Below, in pieces: positions 9,406 to 18,576 of a stretch of DNA of 64,000 nucleotides. This DNA comes from Palsa-504 sp963744575 (lineage in GTDB: Bacteria; Actinomycetota; Actinomycetes; Streptosporangiales; Streptosporangiaceae), in assembly GCA_963744575.1 (NCBI GenBank), contig CAVUUF010000010.1:130708-194707 (forward strand), written 5' to 3'. The position numbers were made by a program, and so were the translations under genes. The notes below the pieces were generated by a model that saw nothing but the letters and a program-made list of their open reading frames with translations, had not been told where the DNA came from and did not search any database. The first letter of the stretch is position 1. Each line of letters begins with the position of its first letter.

Positions 9406-10143
9406 ATGGAACTGCGCCCGGTCGCCTACCGGACCCTGGCGGCTCAGATCCGCACCGCGATCCGCAACGGCGAATACGCCGACGGCCGCCAGCTGCCCAC
9501 CGAGGAGCAGCTCGCGGCGAGCTACTCGGTCAGCAGGCAGACCGTCCGGCGGGCCATGCAGGACCTGGTGTCCGAGGGGATCATCTACCGGGTGGCCGGA
9601 CGGGGCACCTACCCGGTCGCCGAGGAAGACAGGTACGTCAACCACTTCGGCTCCGTGGAGGAGCTGATGGCCCTGTCGCTGGACACCGAGTGCCAGGTGA
9701 TCAGCCCGCTGCAGCGCAAGGTCGACGTCGAGACGGCCAGCAGGCTGCGGCTCCCCTCGGACGAGATCGCCGCCGTGACGCTGCTCCGGCTGCACGCCGA
9801 CGTGCCGTTCTGCTACACCTCGGTGTACCTGCCGCCGCGGATCGGGCGGCTGCTGGCCGACTCCGACGAGCTCGCCGCGGCCGGCCGGCGCAGCCGGGTG
9901 ACGGTGATCGGGCTGATCGACGCGCAGCTGAGCGGGTCCGTGGCCGCCGCGGAGCAGAGCATCAGCGCGGCGGGCGCCCCCGCGTCCGCCGCCCGGCACC
10001 TCGGCTGCGCACCCGGCCAGCCACTGCTGCGGATCGACCGGCTGTACTTCGACGCCGCGGGCGACCCGGTGGAGCTCGCGATCAGCTATTTCGACCCCGA
10101 CCACTACTCCTACCGGGTCAAGCTCCGCCGCCGTTCGCCGTAG
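9406..10143 (+). CDS. GntR/HutC-family transcriptional regulator with UTRA domain
   Basis: 245-residue regulator. Residues 5-70 form a winged helix-turn-helix with the GntR hallmarks LPTEEQLAASYSVSRQTVRRA and a wing GRGTYP; residues about 85-240 are the UTRA effector-binding domain, which senses small metabolites. ATG at 9406 is chosen because the conserved N-terminus starts there; GAGG sits only 1 nt before it, so translation may be nearly leaderless. It is divergent from the MmgE/PrpD-led operon and probably controls it, responding to an intermediate of that pathway. Confidence 0.88.
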   Translation: MELRPVAYRTLAAQIRTAIRNGEYADGRQLPTEEQLAASYSVSRQTVRRAMQDLVSEGIIYRVAGRGTYPVAEEDRYVNHFGSVEELMALSLDTECQVISPLQRKVDVETASRLRLPSDEIAAVTLLRLHADVPFCYTSVYLPPRIGRLLADSDELAAAGRRSRVTVIGLIDAQLSGSVAAAEQSISAAGAPASAARHLGCAPGQPLLRIDRLYFDAAGDPVELAISYFDPDHYSYRVKLRRRSP

Positions 10144-10158
10144 CCGGGGCCGGGGCGG

Positions 10159-10992
10159 TCAGCGCGCGGTCACGAACCGGACGATCGCCGCCGCGAGCGC
10201 CGCGGCGATTGTCCGCTGGACGCCGGGCCGCACCAGGAGCGCGGCGTCGGCCGCGTTGTTCATGTTGCCGCACTCGATCAGGACCTTCGGCATGGTGGTG
10301 AGGTTCAGGCCCGCCAGGTCATCGCGGCTGATATACCCGTCATGGCCGTAGTAGTCGCTGACCGGTACCTTCGTGTCGCGGAACATCATCGCGTGCACGT
10401 CGCGGCCGAACCGCGCCGACGCCGTGATGACCTTGTCGTTCGGGCCGTCGGCTACCGGCTCAAGGATGGTGAAGCCGCGGCCGGGGGGCGGCGCGTAGTC
10501 GGCGTGAATGTCGATGGACACGCTGGCGTGCGCCCGGTCGAGTATCCGGGCGCGGGTGTCCACGCAGGGCCCTACGCCGTGATTGCCGGTCCGGGTCAGC
10601 GCGACCCGCGCTCCCAGCCGGATGAGGTCCGTGCGCAGGTCCATCGCGACGTTCCAGTTGAACCTGGCCTCCGTATAGCCGCCCGCGGTCTGCGTCCCGG
10701 TGGTGTCGCACGCTTCCCATTCGCGGCCGTTCCAGATCTGGTGATCGAGGAACGCCGGGCTGGTGTAGTTCAGCCCGTTGTGCCCCGGATCGATTCCGAT
10801 GATCCGGCCCGCCAGCGGACGGCTGGCCGCGGGTGCCGGCCTGACGCTGCCTGCGGGTCCCGGCCTGACGCTGCCTGCGGGTGCCGGCCTGACGCTGGCC
10901 GCCGCGGGGAGCAGCGCCAGCGCGAGCCCGACGGCAAGCCAACCGAGGACGCGACGGCTGCCTGGGCGGGATACGAGGTCAGCGAGTCCCAC
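10159..10992 (-). CDS. Secreted N-acetylmuramoyl-L-alanine amidase (amidase_3)
   Basis: Zinc amidase that cleaves the peptide stem from peptidoglycan. Motifs fit amidase_3: IGIDPGHNG (first zinc His), SIDIHAD (second His), and the catalytic Glu in KVLIECGNMNN. The N-terminus is a signal peptide (hydrophobic WLAVGLALALLPAAAS) followed by an 8-residue repeat linker. The frame opens at 11187 with no signal-like start; I place the start at GTG 10990-10992 so the signal peptide begins the protein (277 residues). The exact start is uncertain. It converges on the GntR gene with a 15-nt gap. Confidence 0.82.
   Translation of the reverse strand: MGLADLVSRPGSRRVLGWLAVGLALALLPAAASVRPAPAGSVRPGPAGSVRPAPAASRPLAGRIIGIDPGHNGLNYTSPAFLDHQIWNGREWEACDTTGTQTAGGYTEARFNWNVAMDLRTDLIRLGARVALTRTGNHGVGPCVDTRARILDRAHASVSIDIHADYAPPPGRGFTILEPVADGPNDKVITASARFGRDVHAMMFRDTKVPVSDYYGHDGYISRDDLAGLNLTTMPKVLIECGNMNNAADAALLVRPGVQRTIAAALAAAIVRFVTAR
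10829..10900 (-). repeat. Three 24-bp tandem repeats in the amidase linker
   Basis: Three near-identical 24-nt units (10829-10852, 10853-10876, 10877-10900) encode the 8-residue linker unit GSVRPAPA three times, with one Ala-to-Gly change. In frame, so copy number can vary without breaking the gene. Confidence 0.85.
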
Positions 10993-11258
10993 CGTTCCAT
11001 CATGAACCCGGCAAATCCTGCGCGCAGGCCGATCAGGGATGTTCACGACGTCGGCGCGATGCCTAGCCGGCCGGGACCAGCGAGCGCATGATTGGGTGCG
11101 AAAACCGGCGGAAAACGGGGGGGTAATCGCACACGATAATGCGGGATCCGAGAACGCTAGAGCAGCCGGAACGGATGTAGCCGCCAAGCCGGGGAAGGTC
11201 GGGCCCCGGCCTCGCGTTACAGTGCGTGGTGACGCCCGACGACGAGCGGAGGTGACCC

Positions 11259-12140
11259 ATGGCGCTGCCGTATGATCCCGCGCCTAAGTTCCAGGAGTAC
11301 GCCCACCCGGCGATGATCGTCTCCACCGAGTGGGTCGCCGAGCACCTCGACGACCCCGGCCTGGTGGTGGCCGAGTCCGACGAGGACGTGCTGCTGTACC
11401 AGACCGGCCACGTTCCCGGCGCGGTCAAGCTCGACTGGCACACCGAGCTCAACGACCCGGTCACGCGCGACTACGTGGACGGGGCCGGGTTCGCCCGGCT
11501 GATGTCGGAGAAGGGCATCGCCCGGGACACCACGCTGGTGCTGTACGGCGACAAGAACAACTGGTGGGCGGCGTACGCGCTGTGGGTGTGCTCGCTGTTC
11601 GGCCACCCGGACGTGCGGCTGATGGACGGCGGCCGGGCCAAGTGGATCGCCGAGGCCCGCCCGGTCAGCACCGACAAGCCCAAGCGCGCGTCGGCGGACT
11701 ACCCGGTCGTGGAGCGTGACGACCGGCACATCCGCGCGTTCCAGGACCAGGTCCTGGCCCATCTCGGCCAGCCGATGATCGACGTGCGCTCGCCCGGCGA
11801 GTACAGCGGCGCGCTGCTGCACATGCCCGACTACCCGCAGGAGGGCGCGCTGCGCGGCGGCCACATCCCCGGCGCCAAGAGCGTCCCCTGGGCCCGGGCC
11901 GCGGCCGAGGACGCCACCTTCAAGACCCGGGCCGAGCTCGAGGCCATCTATCAGGGCGAAGCCGGGCTGAGCCCGGACGACGACGTGGTGGTCTACTGCC
12001 GCATCGGCGAGCGGTCCAGCCACACCTGGTTCGTGCTGCAGCACCTGCTCGGCTACCCGCACGTGCGCAACTACGACGGCTCGTGGACCGAGTGGGGCAA
12101 CAGCGTCCGGGTCCCGATCACCCAGGGGGACAGCCCGTGA
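11259..12140 (+). CDS. sseA: Thiosulfate/3-mercaptopyruvate sulfurtransferase SseA
   Basis: 293-residue tandem-rhodanese sulfurtransferase. The N-terminal inactive rhodanese domain (about 20-140) is followed by the active one (about 160-285), with catalytic cysteine in YCRIGERSS (about C247). It closely resembles mycobacterial SseA (Rv3283 as I recall it), including the N-terminal SDEDVLLY and C-terminal [11 protein letters not shown] segments. AGGAGGTGA-like ribosome site (GGAGGTGACCC) precedes the ATG. The next gene encodes a SufE-like protein overlapping by 4 nt, the same pair as in mycobacteria, suggesting sulfur transfer to a SufE-type acceptor. Confidence 0.93.
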   Translation: MALPYDPAPKFQEYAHPAMIVSTEWVAEHLDDPGLVVAESDEDVLLYQTGHVPGAVKLDWHTELNDPVTRDYVDGAGFARLMSEKGIARDTTLVLYGDKNNWWAAYALWVCSLFGHPDVRLMDGGRAKWIAEARPVSTDKPKRASADYPVVERDDRHIRAFQDQVLAHLGQPMIDVRSPGEYSGALLHMPDYPQEGALRGGHIPGAKSVPWARAAAEDATFKTRAELEAIYQGEAGLSPDDDVVVYCRIGERSSHTWFVLQHLLGYPHVRNYDGSWTEWGNSVRVPITQGDSP

Positions 12141-12586
12141 CCGCACAGCCCGCCACCCTGCATCCCCGGCTGCAGGAGATCGTCGACGACTTCCACGACG
12201 TGCCGGACAAGGACCGGCTGCAGCTGCTGCTGGAGTTCTCCCAGGACCTGCCGGCCCTGCCGGAGCAGTACGCCGAGCACCGGGACCGGATGGAGCCGGT
12301 CCCGGAGTGCCAGACGCCGCTGTTCCTCGCGGTCGAGGTCGAGCCGGACGAGACTGTGCGGCTGTACTTCGACGCCCCGGCCGAGGCGCCGACCACCCGC
12401 GGCTTCGCCGCCATCCTGCAGGCCGGCCTGGACAGGCTCGACGCGGAGGAGGTGCTGGCCACGCCCGCCGAGTTCTCCGGCCAGCTCGGACTGGCCGACC
12501 TGGTCAGCCCGCTGCGGCTGCGCGGCATGGCCGCGATGCTGGCCCGGATCAAGCGTCAGGTGCGGGACCAGCGAGCAGCTCGGTGA
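12137..12586 (+). CDS. sufE: SufE-like sulfur acceptor protein
   Basis: 149-residue SufE-family protein that accepts persulfide sulfur and passes it on in Fe-S or related sulfur metabolism. The acceptor cysteine is in VPECQTPLF (C58), followed by the family's V...[19 protein letters not shown] segment. Start is the GTG at 12137, overlapping the sseA stop as GTGA. Its 3' end overlaps the convergent DUF72 gene by 38 nt. Confidence 0.9.
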   Translation: MTAQPATLHPRLQEIVDDFHDVPDKDRLQLLLEFSQDLPALPEQYAEHRDRMEPVPECQTPLFLAVEVEPDETVRLYFDAPAEAPTTRGFAAILQAGLDRLDAEEVLATPAEFSGQLGLADLVSPLRLRGMAAMLARIKRQVRDQRAAR

Positions 12587-13442
12587 GCCGCTGGGCGTTG
12601 ACGTGCGCCCAGTCGCGGTAGCAGTTGTTGAACAGCACCTGGGTAACCTCGGCGTCCGGGGCCAGGCTGCGGATCTTCCCGGCCCAGTCCCCGAGCTCTT
12701 CCTCGTTGTACTTGTAGCCGAACTTCGCTGAGATCTCCTTGCTCGTCCACTTCTCCGAGTGGCCGTGCATCCGGATCACGGCCAGGTCGCTGGTGGCGGC
12801 CAGCACCGGCGGGATGGAGCTCGGGTAGCCCTGCGGCATGTCCACGCACACGTACGGGAGCTGGTTTCCGGCCAGGAAATCCAGCGTCTCGGCCTGGTTG
12901 CGGTCGCTCATCCAGGTGCGGTTGCGGAACTCGACGCACACCCGGCGCGGCGCGGCCCGCTTCGCGCAGGCCAGGATGTAGTCCTTGTTCGCCCGGCCGA
13001 TCGGGAACCAGGGCGGGAACTGCAGCAGGATCGCGCCGAGCTTGCCCGCGCCGCGCAGCGGCTCGAGCGCGGCCAGGAACCGGTCCCAGGCCGTATCGGC
13101 CAGGTCCGGGTCGACGTCCTTGAGGTAAACCCGGTCCTTGCCGGCCTGGCCCGCCGCCTCGCGCAGGTCGGCGGGCAGCGCCCGGACCGGCGTGGGGTGC
13201 TGGGTGAACAAGCTGAACGCCTTGATGTTGAAGGTGAAGTGGTCGGGCGTGCGTTCGGCCCAGGCCCGGGCGGTCTGCTCGGCGGGCAGCGCGTAGTAGG
13301 TGGCGTCCACCTCCACCAGCGGGAACTGGCGGGCGTAGTACCGCAGCCGCTGCTCCGGGTTCTTCGCCTCGGGCGGGTACCAGCCCGACTCGATCAGCGT
13401 CCGGTCGGTCCACGACGCCGTGCCCACCCGGATGTCTCCCAT
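12549..13442 (-). CDS. DUF72 domain protein (YecE-like)
   Basis: 297-residue DUF72 protein with the N-terminal RVGTASWTD opening, the [19 protein letters not shown] segment and the later VEFRNRTW motif, all conserved in the family. The fold is a TIM barrel; no reaction is established. Full length for the family. It converges on sufE with a 38-nt overlap. Confidence 0.88.
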   Translation of the reverse strand: MGDIRVGTASWTDRTLIESGWYPPEAKNPEQRLRYYARQFPLVEVDATYYALPAEQTARAWAERTPDHFTFNIKAFSLFTQHPTPVRALPADLREAAGQAGKDRVYLKDVDPDLADTAWDRFLAALEPLRGAGKLGAILLQFPPWFPIGRANKDYILACAKRAAPRRVCVEFRNRTWMSDRNQAETLDFLAGNQLPYVCVDMPQGYPSSIPPVLAATSDLAVIRMHGHSEKWTSKEISAKFGYKYNEEELGDWAGKIRSLAPDAEVTQVLFNNCYRDWAHVNAQRLTELLAGPAPDA

Positions 13443-13749
13443 CTCCCCAGCCTAGAACGGCCTGGCGGAATGGATGACACCGTCGCGGTGCCGCCCGCGA
13501 GGCCGCCGCCCGGACCAGGCGCCCCCTCGGCGACCTGCTCCTGCCCGCCGCCGACCGCCAGCCAGTCGCCGCCTGAACCCCGCCGCCGGGTGAACCGGCA
13601 CCGGAGCGGAAACCCCCGCATGCCGCGACCTCTGCGCGCGGCCGTCTATGTTCCCCCGGTATCAAGTCTGGCCGTGGATGTTGTCCGGTGGCACCCTGGC
13701 GCCGGCCCGAATCCCGGGACGATAATTTCTCGACGGACGGAGGCGCGAC
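13443..13749. other. 307-nt spacer without a confident gene
   Basis: Separates the DUF72 and pyrophosphatase genes. Around 13487-13577 one plus frame reads like the end of a coding region (ends DRQPVAA then TGA) with GC-rich third positions but no start codon, so it may be a gene remnant. The last 60 nt must hold the ppa promoter and GGACGGAGG ribosome site. Confidence 0.5.
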
Positions 13750-14238
13750 ATGGAGTTCGACGTTGTGGTGGAGATACCGCGCGGGAGCCGGAACAAATAC
13801 GAGGCCGACCACACCACCGGTCGGATCCGGCTGGACCGGACGCTGTTCACCGCGACTCAGTATCCGGCCGACTACGGTTTCATCGAGGACACCCTGGGCG
13901 AGGACGGCGATCCGCTCGATGCGCTGGTCCTGGTGCCAGAGCCCACCTTCCCCGGCTGCCTGATCCGCAGCCGCGCCATTGGCATGTTCCGCATGCGCGA
14001 TGAGAAGGGCGGCGACGACAAGATCATCTGCGTGCCTGCCGACGACCCGCGTCAGGAGCACCTGCAGGAGCTCGACGACGTGGCCGAGTTCTACCGGCTC
14101 GAGATCCACCATTTCTTCACCGTCTACAAGGAGCTGGAGCCGGGCAAGAGCGTCCGCGACACCGCCTGGGCCGGCCGCGCCGCCGCGGAGGCCGAAGTCG
14201 AGGCGTCCCGGCGGCGGCTGGGCGAGCAGGGCAGCTGA
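13750..14238 (+). CDS. ppa: Inorganic pyrophosphatase
   Basis: 162-residue family I soluble pyrophosphatase, hydrolysing PPi to phosphate. Key motifs: [11 protein letters not shown] (8-18), [11 protein letters not shown] (36-46 region) and the signature [10 protein letters not shown] with three metal-binding aspartates (about 53-62). KSVRDTAW near the C-terminus is the usual second active-site segment. Start ATG has GGAGG 9 nt upstream. Stand-alone cytoplasmic housekeeping gene. Confidence 0.96.
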   Translation: MEFDVVVEIPRGSRNKYEADHTTGRIRLDRTLFTATQYPADYGFIEDTLGEDGDPLDALVLVPEPTFPGCLIRSRAIGMFRMRDEKGGDDKIICVPADDPRQEHLQELDDVAEFYRLEIHHFFTVYKELEPGKSVRDTAWAGRAAAEAEVEASRRRLGEQGS

Positions 14239-14275
14239 ACGGGCAGGCCTGAGCCGCGCGAGGCGGGTCTCAGAC

Positions 14276-15526
14276 TCAGAAGTAGGTGGCGATGGTGTCC
14301 AGGACGTTGTAGTCGTCGTCGACGAGGTGGATCTCGCGCCATTTGTCGAAGGTGGTGCACGGGTGCGACGGTCCCAGCGCGACCAGGTCGCCGACGGCGA
14401 CGCCGTGGCCGGGCGGGGTGGCCATGTGGGCGTGCTGGTCGCTGGCGGCGGCCATCTGCCAGCCGGCGCCGCGCAGCGAGCGCAGCGACCCGGACCCACG
14501 GCGGACGTGCGCCAGCGCCACCGGGTTGCCGGCTTCCTGGCCGAAGTCCCGCCGCCCGGCCGACAGGATGACCAGGCCGGTCTCCGGCACCGAAAGCACC
14601 TGCGTCCACACTTCCAAGGCCGGCTCCAGCTCCGGCTCGGCCGAACCAGTCCGCCGGTGGACGTCCGCCAGCAGCCGGTCGTAGAGGCCGTGGTCCTGGG
14701 TCAGGTAACAGCCGCTGCGCAGCACCACCCGGTGCGGCCGCCCCAGCCGCAGCCCGGTCAGCGACTCGATGACCAGGTCGTAGAACGCGCTGCCGCCCGC
14801 CGACAGCAGCACCTCCCCGCTCTCGAACAGCCCGCGCCGGTCCAGCTCCGAAGCGATAACACCGAGGAAGCCGAGGAACTCCCGCACGGCGGCCTCGCGC
14901 CGCCCCGCCTCCCGGTTGACCGGCAGCCCCTCGAATCCCTCCACGCCGGCAAGCCTCAGCCAGGGCCCGGCCGCGCGCACCGCCGCGGCCACCGCGACCG
15001 CCGTCGGCACATCCCGCACCCCGCACCGCCCGCCGGCCAGGCCGCCCTCGACCAGCACCTGGACCGGCCGCCCCGGTCCGGCCGCCGCCGCCCCCGCGGC
15101 CAGCAGCTCCACCCCGGCCACCGAATCGACCAGGCAGTAGAAGTCGAACCCCGGGTCGCGGGCCAGCTCGCCGCACACGTACCCGATATCCGACGCGCCG
15201 ACCAGCTGGTTGGCGAGCAGCACCCGCGGCACCCCGTGCCGCCGCGCCACCTCCAGTTGCTCCCTGGTGGCGAACGTCAGCCCCCAGCACCCCGCCGCCA
15301 GCTGCCGACCGAAAAGCGCCGGGCTCATCGTCGTCTTGGCGTGTGGGCACAGCAGCACCCCGCGATTCGAGGCGAACCGCTGGAACTCCGCGATGTTCCG
15401 CTCCACCGCGCCGTCGCGCAGCACGCAGGCCGGCAGCCGCACCTCCTCGCGCAGCACGTTCGGACTCAGGCGACCACTCCCGGCGGGCACGACCGGTGAT
15501 CTACCCGCCCCCGCTCCGGGCCACAC
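14276..15526 (-). CDS. Alanine racemase-fold PLP enzyme (D-threonine aldolase / D-serine dehydratase-like)
   Basis: Up to 416 residues. The N-terminal TIM barrel has the PLP lysine in LLCPHAKTTMSP (about K64), and the C-terminal domain has the metal-ligand His and Cys in GPSHPCTTFDKW (about 385-395), as in zinc-dependent D-serine dehydratases and D-threonine aldolases. It would act on a D-hydroxy-amino acid. The frame starts at 15526 but conserved sequence begins near residue 20, so an internal GTG could be used. No operon partners. Confidence 0.83.
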   Translation of the reverse strand: MWPGAGAGRSPVVPAGSGRLSPNVLREEVRLPACVLRDGAVERNIAEFQRFASNRGVLLCPHAKTTMSPALFGRQLAAGCWGLTFATREQLEVARRHGVPRVLLANQLVGASDIGYVCGELARDPGFDFYCLVDSVAGVELLAAGAAAAGPGRPVQVLVEGGLAGGRCGVRDVPTAVAVAAAVRAAGPWLRLAGVEGFEGLPVNREAGRREAAVREFLGFLGVIASELDRRGLFESGEVLLSAGGSAFYDLVIESLTGLRLGRPHRVVLRSGCYLTQDHGLYDRLLADVHRRTGSAEPELEPALEVWTQVLSVPETGLVILSAGRRDFGQEAGNPVALAHVRRGSGSLRSLRGAGWQMAAASDQHAHMATPPGHGVAVGDLVALGPSHPCTTFDKWREIHLVDDDYNVLDTIATYF

Positions 15527-15682
15527 AGGAGGCGGGAAACCCCCACCCCGTTCGGCCCGGAATGGATTTTTATCCCTAACGAACCGGTGTTACGCCCGGC
15601 TCACCGGCACCCGCCCCGGCCGGGTTGCGCGGAGGCCGGCTGGCCCGGGCCAGGGCGGTGCGCACCGCGCAGCCCCCCGACC

Positions 15683-15717
15683 GCGCGCGCCCGGCACCAC
15701 GGGTGCCGGGCGCGCGC
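15683..15717 (-). terminator. Strong GC hairpin terminator
   Basis: 16-bp perfect inverted repeat (15683-15698 and 15702-15717) with a 3-nt loop, arms ending CCCGGCACC / GGTGCCGGG. It lies about 80 nt past the stop of the secreted propeller gene, so it probably ends that transcript. No clear U tract, as is common in actinobacteria. Confidence 0.75.
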
Positions 15718-15795
15718 CCGCCTGCATAGACGTGTTCCGTCAGCAGAGCGGCGGGTCGCAGGTCGAGGCCGGGCAGGCCGGACCCGCGACTGGTG

Positions 15796-16791
15796 TCAGG
15801 GAGTGATCGGGCTCCAGCCGAGGAAGTGCGGCGGGTAGCCGAAGCTCCAGTTTGCTCCGTCGAACCAGACGTTGCTGTCGGTGCCGAGGCCGACGGTGTA
15901 GCTGAACGAGCCGCCGATGGCCACGTTGGCTGCCCCCAGGCCGCTGGTGAACCGGCCTCCCATCGAGTGCCAGCCTGGTGAGCTGGACAGGAACCGGTGG
16001 AAGTACGCGACGTTGTCCGTGCCCCGGGCGAATCCGGCCAGCGCGCCCGGCGCCGTGGTCAGCGCGGGCGTGGCGGTCGTCAGGCCGCCGACCGGGCTGA
16101 AGCCGGTCAGGCCCGCCTCCGCGAGGTACATCTGCTTGTTGGTGCCGGTCACTAGGACCCACGTGATGCCGCCGAAGTAGGCCGCGGACGGCCCGGTGCC
16201 GCCGTACAGGTTGCCGCCCTCGGAGTGCCAGGAGCCCCACCCTGCCGAGCTGTGGTCGCGGGCCCAGACCGCGCCGTTAGTGCCGCGCGCGAACACCGAG
16301 TAGACGGCGGCGGAGCCGCGGAACACCGCTCCGGGCTGGGCGGTGATGTTGCCGCCCAGGGAGGCCCAGTTACTCCAGGTGTTAGTGTTACCGGTGCGGG
16401 TGGCGAACCAGAGCGCGTGGTCGCTGCCCTCGCCGAACAGGATGAGGCTGGAGCCGTTCCAGAGCCCGGACACCGCGCCGACCACCCTTCCGTTGCTCAC
16501 CTGGGCGGCCGTTCCCACCTCTGGCTTGGTCCAGACCGTGCCGTTGGCGGCGGTGTAGAAGAACGCTGTGGTGCTGATGCCGGAGCCGGACACCACAGCC
16601 GGTGAGACACCCGGTGCCGGGGGCAGTGGTGCCGCGGAGGCGGCCGTCACCGATCCCGCGGCCAGGCCCACGGCGGCCAGCGATGTCACCACCCCCGCCG
16701 TCAGGCGCCGTCCCCATCGCGCTGCCGGAGGTCCGTACGCCCCCAGCGGACGCGCATGGCCCCTGTTCCGGATTGATCGCATGAAATCCAC
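15796..16791 (-). CDS. Secreted PLL-like beta-propeller protein
   Basis: 331-residue exported protein. Residues 1-53 form a long signal peptide (Arg-rich n-region, then VVTSLAAVGLAAGSV, cleavage near ASAAP). The mature part is made of repeated blades with motifs such as NGTVWTKP, DHALWFATR, NGAVWARDH and DSNVWFDG, the pattern of the PLL/DUF346-type lectin propeller. A carbohydrate-binding role is possible but unproven. M4 is an alternative start. Followed by a strong hairpin terminator. Confidence 0.75.
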   Translation of the reverse strand: MDFMRSIRNRGHARPLGAYGPPAARWGRRLTAGVVTSLAAVGLAAGSVTAASAAPLPPAPGVSPAVVSGSGISTTAFFYTAANGTVWTKPEVGTAAQVSNGRVVGAVSGLWNGSSLILFGEGSDHALWFATRTGNTNTWSNWASLGGNITAQPGAVFRGSAAVYSVFARGTNGAVWARDHSSAGWGSWHSEGGNLYGGTGPSAAYFGGITWVLVTGTNKQMYLAEAGLTGFSPVGGLTTATPALTTAPGALAGFARGTDNVAYFHRFLSSSPGWHSMGGRFTSGLGAANVAIGGSFSYTVGLGTDSNVWFDGANWSFGYPPHFLGWSPITP

Positions 16792-17160
16792 GCCCCTTCG
16801 CTACGCGATGCAACGGCGCTCACCACGAGGCTAGGCAGGTGTGCTTTCTCGTGTCCCAACCCACCGTCGCCACCCCAGACTCGCAATGGAATGACCAGGC
16901 CCCGGAAATGCGTCGTACCCCGGTATCCAACCGACGTAAGACCATTATGGAACAGATACGAACGAAAATGTAAGGAGGGAAGTCCGAATCGTTGGGACGT
17001 GATAACCTTCTCTCCTGGGTGCAATCGTTTGCCTTAAGCGAACTATTTGGCCGTCAGCCCGGCGAACCGGGTCGTAACCAGCACCGATAGATCCGATAGA
17101 GAGATTTTGATGGCTCTGCCGATCGCTTCCGAATAGATGAGGATGACGGTGCCCATGTGG
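16792..17160. other. Spacer between propeller gene and gas vesicle cluster
   Basis: About 370 nt, AT-richer than the surroundings, with no open frame that looks coding. It should contain the promoter of the minus-strand propeller gene. I see no RNA gene. Confidence 0.6.
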
Positions 17161-17178
17161 CCCGCTGCCACAAGCGGG
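17161..17178 (-). terminator. Weak hairpin after gvpK
   Basis: CCCGCT (17161-17166) pairs with AGCGGG (17173-17178) across a 6-nt loop, starting 4 nt past the gvpK stop. Short, but in the right place to end the gas vesicle transcript. Confidence 0.4.
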
Positions 17179-17181
17179 GTC

Positions 17182-17553
17182 CTAGTCATGAGCCAGCAGG
17201 GGACCCAGTGGGCCGAGATCCAGGTTCAGGTCCTCGGGCGCCAGGCCGAAGTGCTCCCTGAGTTCGGTCATCCTGGCCTCGAGGGCCATCAGCGTGGATC
17301 CGATGTTCTCGATCTGCTCGTCGGTGAGTGAGCCGTCGTCCACCCGGCGCAGCGCCTGACGCTCCATCAGCTGGCGGAGCAACTCAACCACGGTGAGAAC
17401 CAGGGCCGCCAGGTCCTTCTGGACTGCTTCGGGGTCGGCGTCGAGCCGGATCCGGCGCCGGGCTTCACGCGGTGCCCGGGACTCGTGCCCGTCCGGGCCG
17501 GATGCAACGGCTCCGGTGCCCAGAGCGACCCACGGGTCGTGGCCGTAAGTCAC
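17182..17553 (-). CDS. gvpK: Gas vesicle protein GvpK
   Basis: 123-residue GvpK, a minor protein needed for gas vesicle assembly. The conserved helical core runs from RRIRLDADPEAVQKDLAAL (about 33-51) through VVELLRQLMERQALRR to the LREHFGL...LDLGPLGPLL end. The start is GTG at 17551-17553. It is the last gene of the gas vesicle operon and its 5' end lies inside the gvpS reading frame. Confidence 0.92.
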   Translation of the reverse strand: MTYGHDPWVALGTGAVASGPDGHESRAPREARRRIRLDADPEAVQKDLAALVLTVVELLRQLMERQALRRVDDGSLTDEQIENIGSTLMALEARMTELREHFGLAPEDLNLDLGPLGPLLAHD

Positions 17554-17785
17554 CGGTTATGCTCCTGCGATCCGGCTGGGACCCGGTGAGGGTGCTGACC
17601 GACGTGACGAGCGCGCGCAGTGACACGGTGACCAGGTCGACGTCGGCGATGGACAGCGTCACGTCGCCGGCTATGACCACCCCGCCCGCCAGCACCCGGT
17701 CGAGCAGATCCACCAGGGCAACGCGTTCTCCCCCGATCGCGGGGTCGTACCGCCGCCCGGACTGGCCAGCGGGCTGCGCCGTCAT
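17465..17785 (-). CDS. gvpS: Gas vesicle protein GvpS (GvpA-family)
   Basis: 106 residues; the GvpA/J/M-like core is at about 20-66 (ALVDLLDRVLAGGVV, IADVDLVTVSLRALV). ATG at 17783-17785 overlaps the gvpL stop by 4 nt. The last 30 residues (Arg/Pro/Gly-rich) run out of the conserved domain and overlap gvpK by 89 nt in another frame, whereas I expect relatives to stop near the gvpK start. The tail may be an extension or the result of a frameshift near 17570. Confidence 0.82.
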   Translation of the reverse strand: MTAQPAGQSGRRYDPAIGGERVALVDLLDRVLAGGVVIAGDVTLSIADVDLVTVSLRALVTSVSTLTGSQPDRRSITGDLRPRPVGRSGHRSRCIRPGRARVPGTA

Positions 17786-18576
17786 CGGCTGTTCTCGCCG
17801 TCGCTCGCGGCCACGAAGGAGTACGCGGGCCACGGCCCGGTCAGCGTGAGCTCGACGGACGGGTGCCTGCCGCTCAGATCCCGCACCGCCGCGGTGAACG
17901 CGTCGGCCTGCGCGTCGGCCACCAGGTAGGCGGCGTTGAGGACCATCGGCGCCGGCTGCCCGGTCAGGTCCGGCGGCTGCGGCGGGTAAGGCCGCGCGGA
18001 AACGGCCAGCTGGCATAGTTCCTCGTGGACGTCCTGGGCGCTGGCCGTGGCCTCCCGGCGGGCATCCTGACGCGCGGTCAGCTGCGCGCGGCGTCGTCGC
18101 AGGTAGGCCGCGCCGGGCCCGGGAGCCGGCCCGTCCCGTTCAGCCGCGGGGGCCGTCGGTTGCTCGCCGGCCGCGGCCGCGAACGCCTTGACTCCCCATT
18201 CGCTGCACCCGGCGAGCCGGGACAAGGCGGCACGGAAGTCGGCCGCGCGTTCCCGCAGCATCGCCTGCACGCCCGCATCGGAGTGGTACACGGTGGCCAG
18301 GCGCAGCGGAACCACCGGGCATCGCTTGGCCACCGCTTCGATGACCGCGTGGTGCGCCCGGGCCGTCTGCTCCAGCCAGCCGAGGTCCTCGAGGTTCCGG
18401 CGCAGTGCGGCTTCGCCGAATTCGCGCTGCCCCACATCGCCGGCTATGGCGGCGAGCCCGGCGGCCCGGATCGGGCGCACCAGGCCCGCGCCGACGCCGA
18501 TCAGCTCGCCGGCGTGCGGGGCGGCCGCTTCCTCGGTCACCGCGTACAGCCACGCACAATGGCTTTCAGTCGCCAT
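17782..18576 (-). CDS. gvpL: Gas vesicle protein GvpL (GvpF/L family)
   Basis: 264-residue GvpF/GvpL-family protein, an accessory factor in vesicle assembly. N-terminal CAWLYAVTEE strand, the VVPLRLATVYHSD motif (about 90-102) and the C-terminal TGPWPAYSFVA (near 250) are family hallmarks; compare GPMAAYDFVG in the GvpF of this cluster. ATG at 18574-18576 is preferred, with AGCGGGTGA upstream; a GTG at 18585 is possible. Overlaps gvpJ and gvpS. Confidence 0.9.
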   Translation of the reverse strand: MATESHCAWLYAVTEEAAAPHAGELIGVGAGLVRPIRAAGLAAIAGDVGQREFGEAALRRNLEDLGWLEQTARAHHAVIEAVAKRCPVVPLRLATVYHSDAGVQAMLRERAADFRAALSRLAGCSEWGVKAFAAAAGEQPTAPAAERDGPAPGPGAAYLRRRRAQLTARQDARREATASAQDVHEELCQLAVSARPYPPQPPDLTGQPAPMVLNAAYLVADAQADAFTAAVRDLSGRHPSVELTLTGPWPAYSFVAASDGENSR

